Assembly: GCA_015680685.1 (NCBI GenBank)
Contig: MNCI01037652.1
Location: forward strand, 444,465 to 508,464
Source: Gnetum montanum
Taxonomy: Eukaryota > Streptophyta > Gnetopsida > Gnetales > Gnetaceae
DNA: 64,000 nucleotides
Reading direction: 5' to 3'
Shown here: piece after piece, positions 12,405-21,731 of the stretch
How the letters are laid out: each line of letters begins with the position of its first letter
Numbering within the stretch: position 1 is the first letter of the stretch
Notes under the pieces: generated by a model
The model's database searches: none
What the model saw: the letters and a program-made list of their open reading frames with translations, nothing else
What the model was told of the DNA's origin: nothing
Made by a program: the position numbers and the translations under genes

Positions 12405-15400
12405 TGAGATATGTCCCTGAAATTTCAAAGGAAAATCCTTTCGAGAAGATCGAGAAGAAAAGAGTTCCATGCATCGCGTACAGTGACTCAAGGTGCAACT
12501 GTGTGCAGCAGTTATGGTCCATTAAGTGGATATCCATTCAAGCATGTAGTTGATGTACCGAAGAATCACCTGTTCAACAGTGCCTGTACATAGCAACCAC
12601 TAACTAAGAAGGCACCCAGTGGTTGACAATTGATCCTACTAGCAGCATATTATGCATGGAACCGTCTGAGGGGCTAGTGCAAGCCTATGTTGACAACATG
12701 GATGAGATGGAAGAGATTCATCAATAGGTCTCCACTGTTGATGACCAAGCTGACTGGGGAATGCTACAAATCCCTGAGAGCTTCAAACAAGAGCCCCTTG
12801 AGTTAAAGCCTTTACCGGCTCACTTAGAGTATGCATTTTTGCAAAATGGAAAGTCGGTAATCATTAATGCCACTCTTGCTCTAGAATAGAAGAAGAAGTT
12901 GCTGGGGATGGTAAACAAATGGGTTGCTGCATTCACATGGTCATATCCTGAGTTGATCAGAGTTGATCCCAGGGTTTGCCAGCATCGGATCTACCTTGAC
13001 CCTTCCATGAAGCCATGATGACAGCCACAAAGATAGTTAAATCCCAAATTAAAGCAGATCGTAAAAGATGAAATTGAAAAATTTCTCAAGGCAGGATTCA
13101 TCTATTCTACCGTCTATAGTGAATGGGTTAGCCCACTCGTTATCGTACCCAAGAAAGGTGGCAAGTGGAGGATCTGTATTGATTTTCGATTGCTCAATAT
13201 GGCAACCTTCAAGGACCACTTCCCACTCCCATTTGTGGACCAGGTGTTGGACACCATCCCAGGACACTGATACTACATTTTTTTGGATGATTATAGTGGT
13301 TATAACCAGATCCAAATAGCACTAGAGGACCAGGCCAAGACAACAGTCACAAGTCCATGGGGGACTTTTGCATATAAAAAGATGCCCTTTGGCTTGTGCA
13401 ATGCGCCTGCGACGTTCCAATGCCTTGTCCTAAGCCTCTTCCAGCAACAAATCAGCAATGGTGTAGAGGTCTTCATGGATGACTTCTCCACCTATGGGGC
13501 CACGTTTGAGTAAGCCTTGTATCATCTAGAGTAGGTTCTAAAGAGGTGTGTAGACACCAATCTACATCTCAATTGGAAAAAGAGCCATTTGATGGTCCAA
13601 GAGGGCATTGTGCTGGGGCATCGCATCTCATTAACAGGGATCAATGTAGACCCTGAAAAGATTAGGGTCATCCAAGGAATCACCCGCCAACCAAGTACCA
13701 TCAAAGATGTTTGATCATTCCTTGGACACACTGGTTACTACCGGCGTTTCATAAAGCGCTTCTCGAAGATAGCGAGGCTGTTGGTAGAACTTACAAAGAA
13801 GGACGCTCCATTCGTTTGGACCAAGGAATGCAAGTCTGCATTCCAAGCGCTGAAACAGAAACTCATAGAAGCTTCGGTTCTACGGGCACCTGATTGGTTC
13901 AGACCTTTTCACATTATGACGGATGCCTCCAACTACATCTTGGGAGCCATCCTTAAATAGTGTGATGATCAGAAACATCCCTATTATATCCACTGTGCAA
14001 GACGTAGCATTGTGGGTGCTTAATTAAACTATACCACTACCGAGAAGGAGTTGATGGCGGTGGTGTTCACCTTGGACAAATTCCAACACTATGTGCTCGG
14101 ATACGAGATGTTTGTGCATACTGACCATAGTGCTATTTAGTTCTTGATGAACAAACCAATGGTGAGCCCCCGCATAATACGGTGGCTGGTGATTCTTTAG
14201 GAGTTTGATCTTACCATGGTAGATCGAAAGGGGACCAAGAATGTGGTTGCTGACCACTTGTCTCGGTTACGATGGGATGACATAGAAGAGAAGGAGCCTT
14301 TATCCGATCAGTTTCCAAATGAATTTCTCTTCACAGGCACCATTGATCCTCAAGCACCTAAGGAATCTCCTTGGTTCAACCGCATCCTCATCTATCTTAC
14401 AACCCAGGAGCTGTCAAAGGAATGGAACCATCGGCAGAAACAATAGTTTCTCCATAAGGCCAAGTGTTTCATGGAAATCAATGGCCACCTCTACAAGGTG
14501 TGCGTAGATGGATTGGTTCAATGGTGTGTCCCTAATGATGATATATTGTGCGTCCTCCAAGATGCTCATGAGGGCCCTTGTGGGGGCCACTATGCTGGAT
14601 GCCGAAGGGCCATTAAAATCTTGCTTGTAGGGTATTACTGGCCTACACTTTTTAGGGACGCATAATGGTTTACCCACTCCTACGAATGTTGCCAAAGAGA
14701 TGGTGGGATGTCACCATAGTTGAAGGGATTTCAGCAGTGGATCCAGCCACTAGAGCCCTTCGACATCTGGGGAATCGACTTCATGGGGCCCATCACCCCC
14801 TTGTCAAATGGAAAAGCATACATCATTGTGGCTGTGGACTACTGTACAAAGTGGGTAGAAGTGGTAGCCGTCGTCGACTGTTCTTCCAACACTGTCACAC
14901 AATTTGTCCAACAACAAATCGTAATCAAGTTTGGAGTGCCACATGCACTCATTTCTGACAATGGAACTCACTTCATGGGTGTCACTTTTTGGAAACTCAT
15001 GCAACACTTAGGGGTAACACATAAATTTACAACACCCTATCACCCCCAAGCCAACAGGCAGACCGAAGTCACCAATAGGAAGATCACCAAGATCCTTACC
15101 CGAACCATTAGCAAATAGAGGAGGGATTGGAGTACCAAGCTCAACGATGCCCTATGGGCCTATCGCTCCACTTGGAAACTTCTTGTAGGGTACTCTCCCT
15201 ATGAGTTAGTGTATGAAAAGGTGCCAACACTTCCAATCCAAGTAGAAATCTGGACACTATCCACCACCAATGACCTTGGCCTTGACCTACCGCTAGCACA
15301 ACGTGAATGATTAATCAATTTAAGTGTGCTAGATGAGAACCGATTAGTGGTCCTATTTTCAAATGAAGCCCATAAGGCCTATAACAAGAAACGACATGAT

Positions 15401-15721
15401 CTTAGGATTCGGAAGGTCACATTTAGATGTGGAGACAAGGTATTGTATTCGAATCCCTCACATGTATCCCAAACGACAAAGTTTCAGACGCTATGGGAGG
15501 GACCTTATATTATCTTCAAAACCTTCCCATCTAAGGCCTTGCTCATCCACAAACTTGGGAACCCCACTAGAACATAGTTAGTCAACTTCCAACAATTAAA
15601 ACCTTTCCGTGAACTCCACACAACTAGTGCCATTGCCTCGTCATCAGCTAGTCGCCCTCGTTCCATTTTCCATGTCTCTTCCTTTCCACCTAGTTGTGGG
15701 GGAGACCATCATCCCTATTGA
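12405..15721 (+). pseudogene. Reverse transcriptase, RNase H and integrase of element B
   Basis: A single frame runs to TGA at 15719-15721 with about 20 internal stops and no frameshift I could find. RT: SEWVSPLVIVPKKGGKW (near 13117), FPLPFVDQVLDTIPGH, LDDYSGYNQI, MPFGLCNAPATFQ, and catalytic VFMDDFS near 13475 with both Asp kept. RNase H: MTDASNYILGAIL near 13917, TEKELMAVV, and HTDHSAI. Integrase: zinc-binding HEGPCGGHY (near 14570) with CC after it, then core [12 protein letters not shown] (first D), ISDNGTHF (second D) and [15 protein letters not shown] (E). A C-terminal FRCGDKVLYSNP segment follows. By my count the internal stops are about 11 TAG, 6 TGA and 4 TAA. It encoded replication and integration activities and is now non-functional. 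Confidence 0.95.
15692..15705 (+). promoter_or_regulatory. PPT-like purine tract at the end of pol in element B
   Basis: AGTTGTGGGGGAGA matches the terminal PPT of the same element (AGTTGTGGGGGTA at 20801-20813) over its first 11 bases. It sits inside the last codons of the integrase frame. The same position in A, C, D and E carries a similar tract. It is a candidate extra plus-strand priming site. Confidence 0.55.
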
Positions 15722-17244
15722 TCTATTCCCTACTCCCCTCACCATTTTATCATTTTTTGTTTTACACTTATTATTTTACACTTTTTTGTCTTTCACCATC
15801 GTTCATACGTTTGCACATTCTTTGCACATCTTTTCATTTTTTTTACTTATTTTTCATTTTTTGTACTTGTCTATTTTTTCGCGTAATGGCAGATGTCGTT
15901 GTATTGTCTTTAGACGTTCGACACATTTGGTTTTCGTTACGATGGGTATTGTAATCGTGTTCCTCATTATCTGGCTCTCGTCATTGCATGGTTGTCCTTG
16001 GATTTTATGTTGTTTTCACTTCATAAACCTAGTAGTGAGTCCACGTCATTCGCCCATTCACCATTCCATGGTTTTCCTTCTGTTGTGAACATGTAACCCC
16101 TTCACTTAAAAAATTTTTAACTAATGTGTGACTTGTGTAGTTCCCAGACTAAGGGATGACCCAATGGTTTGAATCAGGTGTGACTTCAAGGGGAATGCTT
16201 TATTCGTTGTTTTGTTCTATTCCTCGGGTTGTCGATGTGTCCTCACGAATTTCCTTCCACTCCAAGTCTCTCTCCACGGAAGCCTCTGGGCAGTTCGACC
16301 TTACATGGTGTGGTCCTCACTGACAAAATTCAAAAATTCAAAAAAAAAACAACAATTACAACAAAATAAACACATAAAATGAGGATTCAAACCACACCCC
16401 TTGGTTGGATGCATGCACATATGCATGGGTCTTCACATGGTGTGGTTCCTCCACACAAAAGATAAGAAAAAAATGAATCGCAGGGGAATTCAAAGCACAC
16501 CCCTTAAACCACCTCTCACGGGCCATACGCTTTAGTTATGGGACTTCCTTGGTCCCCTCTAAGTTCATCCCATTTCACTTCCTTCTTCTCACATTCCTGG
16601 AGTGGTGGTTCTCTGTGGGGTCGTTCTTATTTCCTTGGGGGATGGACAACACTTTGTTTATTGTTGCGATGTCATTGACTGCGGATGGTTTTGGGTATGA
16701 CCTTAGGAAGGTTCTACCTGGTCACTTAACCATGATTGCACATAGGGTTTCATGTGGCCAACACTCGGAATTCCATTCTCTCCTTTTTCTTTGTTCCCAC
16801 TTCTCTCTATATTCACTTCACTGCCCTTTTTATGTTTTGTGTGTTCGTCGTGTTTTCTATCGGTCTCTCATGCCTTGGCAGGTTATCTTGGTTTAGAGTC
16901 TTAACTAGTCAACACCATTTCTTGGAACCCAGGCCCACAGACCCTGGTGTTGAGGGTATGTAGGGGCTATAAAGATTGTTGCCTGCTATGGGGAGGACCC
17001 ACCTGCATACTCTTGGTTTAGCCTATTAAGCCTCCCATCCTTTAGATTTCTTGGTTGACTGGTTTCAGTGTTCCATCGTTTGATTCCGTCCTCGTAGAGT
17101 TCTTTTTCAATCCCGTTCTCCAATTTTTTCTCTTTTTCATGCTTCATTACCTTCCTCATGTCATCAGCCATGATCAGTAGGTTTTCAAATTCATCATTTT
17201 GGGTGTTTTATGGATTGGTCAACATTGGTCCATGGGTGAACAAT
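15722..17244 (+). other. Post-integrase spacer of element B
   Basis: No convincing gene. The first part is very T-rich with repeated TTTTACAC-like runs. The rest is alignable in patches with the equivalent spacers of A (24690-26228), C, D and E, for example GTGAGTCCA, a segment around TGTGACTTCAAGG, and GGAGGACCCACCTGCATACTC near 16993. Conservation of a non-coding spacer across relatives suggests packaging, RNA structure or regulatory sequence, but this is inference. Confidence 0.6.
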
Positions 17245-17337
17245 GCTGTGTATACGGGGCCCCATATACGTAGTGCCTAGGTATACGTGGCCACATATAC
17301 GCGGCCCCATCGATGTAGTGCCCAATCCCTATATATA
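17245..17337 (+). promoter_or_regulatory. Internal promoter-like module upstream of the third ORF in element B
   Basis: The segment carries GTATACGGGGCC, CATATACG, GTATACGTGGCC and ATATACGCGGCC motifs like those in the U3 of the same element's LTR (about 8497-8560). It is followed by a TATA box (CTATATATACACC, 17329-17341). The equivalent places in A (26230-26308) and E (54471-54560, minus) also carry U3-like motifs and a TATA. It would drive a transcript across the third ORF. The promoter function is inferred from motif order only. Confidence 0.6.
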
Positions 17338-17483
17338 CACCTATTGCACTTTGTATTTTTCATAATTTGGAGTCCAAATTGAGGGGAGTTTTTACCATTT
17401 TTTCTGTCTAACCCTTCCCCATGCACCTACATTCCATCGTGTGTCCGCATCAACCTATCCTTGCCCCTTTTACGCACCCAGAG

Positions 17484-17706
17484 GTATGCTCTTAGTTGGG
17501 GGGGGGGGGGGGTGATGCCTTTGTGTAATTAATTAATTAATTAGTTGTTAATTACAAAAAATTTGGTCCTAACCCCTAACTTAATGCTTCAGGAAACTTA
17601 ACGGTGTGCCTGTGCCATTAACATAACTTGGTCAAACTGAGAAAGTATATACGACCATCTTAAACTACTTATGAACGGTCTAATGGATGGTTATGTTTGA
17701 TTACAG
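17484..17706 (+). other. Putative 5'-leader intron before the third ORF of element B
   Basis: The donor-like CAGAG|GTATGC is at 17484. The acceptor-like TTTGATTACAG ends at 17706, directly abutting the ATG of the third ORF. The interval is 223 nt, AT-rich, and contains the G15 run. A has GGAG|GTATGC at 26457 and CATAG before its ATG at 26749. E has GAAG|GTGAGC at 54322 and CACAA before its ATG. No splice evidence is available here. Confidence 0.5.
17498..17512 (+). repeat. G15 homopolymer, PPT-like, in the leader intron
   Basis: A run of 15 G follows TTAGTT. It sits where C, D, A and E have a PPT-like G tract (CATGGGGGTA, CATTGTGGGGGCC, CATCGTGGGGGCC). It probably arose by slippage on a PPT-like sequence. 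Run length in the assembly may be unreliable. Confidence 0.7.
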
Positions 17707-20691
17707 ATGACACCCAAATCGAGGCACCCAAGGGATGAAGGACAATCACAACCAATGGACAAGCGCCCACGCACGGGAAGGGGGCGAGGTGTGCAACCGC
17801 TAGAGTATGCGAAGGGCTCTCATGCAACTAGGCCCTTCCACGAAAGATCTAATGTGGAATTTGTTCATCAGATTCTCGAAGAGGAGATTCCTGGCAAGCA
17901 ATTGCTCAGGGATGAGACTCCTAGGATAGCACTATGGCTTGAGGTCACCCTAACCCAAGCCTGCCTTGATGCTATCACGCCGCGCAAGATGCAGCGAATG
18001 GTCCTCCAAGAGCTAAATTTTGGACCATTCCTTGAGCATGCACCAGGAGATGTGAGGCTCCAATTACAAAACTCTTCGATGTGGCCAATCATCACAACCA
18101 ATGGTGAGTGGTACTTAGGAGAAACTTATCTCTTCAGGTCAAATCGGCAACCAGGGTCAAGAGTAAGAATCAAAGACATTTGTGTCTCTTACTCTTTGGA
18201 AGCAATAGAGCAAGCTCTAGGGTTGCTTGAAACTAGGGCAGATGTGGTAGAAAATCCAAAGCTGACCGATCCAGAGGTAAAGGTGCAATGGAAAAAATAG
18301 TGCTACGAGGTAGAGCGCAAGGAATTTAGCTCCTTGACCATGGTGGAGAGAGTATACTCAAAGATTGCGTCTTACCATTTGAATCCAATGGTAAGACCCA
18401 GCAAAATCACTGCCTTCTCCGCTTATGCGTGTGCCACCTTGAGTGGGAAATTTCACATTGCTCTTCCACAATTGTTGTTTTTGGAGATTGAAAAAAGGTT
18501 CACTGAGAATGAACGTGGAAGACAAGCTCCCCCCTTTCGTTGCCTAATCCAAAAGTTATGCAAATGGGCAGGGATAGCACGATACTCTAATGATATCATC
18601 TGGTGCGCCCCAATTACCTCATGGCGAGAAATGATGAAAGATAAAATGCTTGCCACCACACAGATAGAGGAGGTGCAGCAACCACCTCTACCACCTGCAC
18701 AAACAACGTAGCTAGGCTCACAAAACATAGTAGAATACATCCGTGAGATCCAAGAAATGCCTTTGAGCCAGCAAGAGCAATCCGGTAGGACTGGTGGAGG
18801 AGAAGACCCTTCGGTCTATCGCCCTACCATGAGCCACCTGGAGAAAGTGGCTCAATCAGTTAGCTTTCTTGAAAGGGTAGGATCGATATTCTCTGCTACC
18901 TGAGCACCAATTCCAACTAGAATAGATCCAAGCATCTGAGATGTATCAATCGTAACTCAACAGTTATTCCCCAAAATCTCAGGGAATGCTACTACCTTCT
19001 TGGTATGCTTGGAAGATGGTGAAGAGGTGACGGTCCTGGTGATGCAACACCAGGGACAAGAAGTTGCGGCCGAAATGGTTGCTGATACAATTGCTATGGC
19101 TCTCAATGCACCGACAACACTTGTACCAAATGTTCATGGACTACAAGATATATAGGTATCTGCTGGAACTTCACGTAGCAAGATTGATGTAGCCCAACGT
19201 GAAGAATTATTGGACCAACTAGTAGGAACTGAGTAACCACTTCCAGATATCTTCAACCTTCTGGACAACATCACTGCAACCTAGTTGGAGCTGCTCTCAA
19301 TAAGGGGCAAGAGCCTTGTTTTGGAAGGGCAACTAAAAGCTGCTCAAGCCGCTTGTTGGTGCTTGGCAATTGAGGTAGCCCAATTAAGAGCCTAGCTTGC
19401 TGATCCTGCCATCCTCAACTGTGAGATCACTAGAGATGAAGCTTTTCAACAGCTTCAGCTTAAACTACAGGTTGTTGAGGATGTGTGAGAGACCATGATC
19501 CTTGACCAGTCCATAGCCGACGCCTGAGCGTATCACTTAGAAAAGGACTTGGTGGAGGTTCATTAGGAGAACGTGCAGCTGATTGTGGAAGTTCATCACC
19601 TATGCAATGTTGGTGCAGAGAACGAACACATGAAAGATTTCATCCACCAACAGTAGGAGGAGCTAGCCAGGGTGAACATGGACATAAGAAGGTTGGCAGC
19701 TAAAAATCGAAATCTATCAATGGAGGAGGTTCGGACATTGCGATAGAAGTCTACAATCAAAATTTCTACTTGGAAAAATGAGGCCTTGAAGTTCGAAAAA
19801 TTCAAAAATCATTAGAGAGACCAAGTGGGATTACAGAAGGAGGTAAATAAAAAGCACATCCAAGTCACTAAAGCCAAGATGAACCAAGCACTCCAGCAGC
19901 TCTGAGAGGGAGGCGATGTATGGTCATCCATGTTTGATGGGTTGAACACCTACAATAAAGCAAAAATCTACCTAAAGGAGCTGCAGATTGAGGAAATGAC
20001 AAAATACATGGAGTTGGCCAACCTTTGATATGAAAACCTGGCTATGCTCACAGTCGGGAGATCGTGGTCAGAGTTAGAAAAGCAAGTGGCTGCCTTATAT
20101 TCCCTATACGAGGGTGAGTTCTAGGCACACAAGGAAACTAAACAAAAGCTGGCAATAGCAAATGTAGAACTCGAGGTCCTCCACCCAAGCTTTGAAAGAC
20201 AACGTACAGTTGCAGAGGACCTGGCCCGAAGAATGAATGACTACCACCAGCTACAGGCATCAATCTGAGCGTTCGACATTGAATGCAAGTAGTTTGCAGC
20301 CTAGTTTGTCAACTTAAAAGAACTCATTTTGGCACTGCCTTGCCCTTGGAAAGTTCCAGTTCCAGCACACATTGGAGAAGCTTCCTAGACCATGAACGAT
20401 CCCAGAAGCAAAGAAGAAAAAATGAGGGCTCTCTTGGAGGCTTTCCGACTACCACCAGAAGTTGTAGCTGCCATGGAGCTACTGACATCTGTGACATCCC
20501 CAACGCATGGGCCAGAGGCTGGAGAAGGTCCATCAAAACCATCGTCCCCAGGGATGGTGAGATCTTCTCCAGCAATTTTGTGCATCATCCTACATAGTAG
20601 AGATTCCAGGACTAGCGAGGTGTTCAATTTTTTCTCTGAACACCACCATTTTTGTAATTTGTCCCCCTCTGTAACTCAGGCACTTGGTTAA
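17707..20691 (+). pseudogene. Third ORF of element B (994 codons, unknown function, coiled-coil C-terminal half)
   Basis: One frame from ATG 17707 to TAA 20689-20691 holds about 21 internal stops (by my count 13 TAG, 7 TGA, 1 TAA) and no frameshift. The N-terminal 200 residues start basic (MTPKSRHPRDEG) and contain a globular-looking part (FLEHAPGDVRLQLQ, NGEWYLGETYLFR, IEQALGLLETRADV). A second conserved block is YSKIASYHLNPMVRPSKIT with LEIEKRFTENERGR. From about residue 510 the protein is rich in heptad-like Leu, Glu and Lys (EGQLKAAQAACW, HHLCNVGAENEHMKDF, KYMELANL), consistent with a long coiled coil. It ends in a conserved FVNLKELILALPCPWKVPVP and SKEEKMRALLEAFRLP. No signal peptide or membrane segment is evident, so an envelope role is not supported. 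The position matches the extra ORF of Athila elements. I do not recognise the family. Confidence 0.85.
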
Positions 20692-20800
20692 ATTTGTGTT
20701 GTTTCATGTGTGTGTCATGTATGTATTTAAGTTATGTGTGTTGTAAATAAAAATCCATACCTTCCAAATTGTAAAGTAACTCGAGGACGAGTTTTTGCTC

Positions 20801-20813
20801 AGTTGTGGGGGTA
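20801..20813 (+). promoter_or_regulatory. Polypurine tract of element B
   Basis: AGTTGTGGGGGTA directly precedes the TGATGAAG start of the 3' LTR. Plus-strand DNA synthesis would be primed here. Confidence 0.9.
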
Positions 20814-21726
20814 TGATGAAGTGTCATTTAGTCAATGTGTCAACTGGGCTGTGTATACGGGGCCACATATACATGGCTGTGTCGACATGGGCCCGTCGAC
20901 GTAGCCACCATGCATTGATGTGGCCCTATTTACGCAACCACCTTTCCCAGCCTATAAATAAGAGGGCCTTCCGCCTCATTTAGGCATCTTTGGAGTAGTT
21001 GTAGCAAAGCTATTGCAGTTTGTTCTCACAGGAGATAGAATATTTTTCAAGTGCCCACAACAGGTGTAAGAAAAGTGATCAGCTCTTTATTCGAGCACTG
21101 ATGTATCTGAGCCCATTGGCATGACGGCAATAAAGGCAAACTATTCAAGAAATCCTTGTAGCATTTGGGCTTAGTTATTTTATGCAATTATTAGTTTAAT
21201 ATGTTTATGCTTTATTAGTTACTTGTTAATTACTTATGTTTTCGTTATTATAATTTCAATCATTATTGTTCATTCGTAGTTCGTTAAAGTAATAAGTATG
21301 ACCATCTCAAACGTAACCCAAAAACTTGGTAAGCCCAGTGATGCTTAATGTCTGGTAACCCAGAAGAGTTAGGAGATGCTCAGAATGTTCTCGGAAGATG
21401 GGACTGGATACTTATGTTAGGAGTGGTTAAGATTTAGATTAAGATAATTTTAGACTAATTAATATTCTATCCTTATTTTCCAAGATAATTAGTCGTCGAA
21501 AAGATAATTAAAAAGATATAAAAATCATTAGCCTTAGTCTCACTTAACCATCGTAAACAAAACCTCACAAGTGAGATTAGGATGAAAATGACTGTTCTAA
21601 CCCAAGGTTTCACTGGTTAGAAGTCTGGTGTATGTTAAGTGCTTACAGTCTATGGATTTCAACCGAATCACACGTGAACGCTCGTGATTCATATGATTTG
21701 GTGTAGGGATACCTAACCGCTCATCA
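20814..21726 (+). repeat. 3' LTR of element B (913 bp)
   Basis: It has the same ends and length as the 5' copy. The U3 motif array is at about 20846-20945 and TATAAAT at 20953-20959. It is followed by the target duplication CCTGA. Confidence 0.96.
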
Positions 21727-21731
21727 CCTGA

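Larger units (their letters stand above)
8465..21726 (+). mobile_element. Element B: full-length Athila-like LTR retrotransposon nested in A
   Basis: The LTRs 8465-9377 and 20814-21726 are both exactly 913 bp, begin TGATGAAGTG and end TCATCA. The target duplication CCTGA is at 8460-8464 and 21727-21731. Removing B and one duplication rejoins the sequence of A. Total length is 13,262 bp. The order is LTR, PBS, gag-pro (9544 to about 12400), RT-RH-IN (to 15721), spacer, internal U3-like cluster with TATA (17245-17337), GT...AG interval (17484-17706), third ORF (17707-20691), PPT and LTR. All coding parts carry stops, but there are only about two frameshifts in some 9 kb of coding sequence. B is the best-preserved copy in the window. 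Confidence 0.96.

Noticed and set aside
15609-16088. A 159-codon hydrophobic open frame after integrase in B that could be a membrane (env-like) protein
   Set aside because: It lies in the T-rich spacer, so hydrophobic residues come from T-richness. It is in a different frame from pol and has no counterpart open frame in A, C, D or E.
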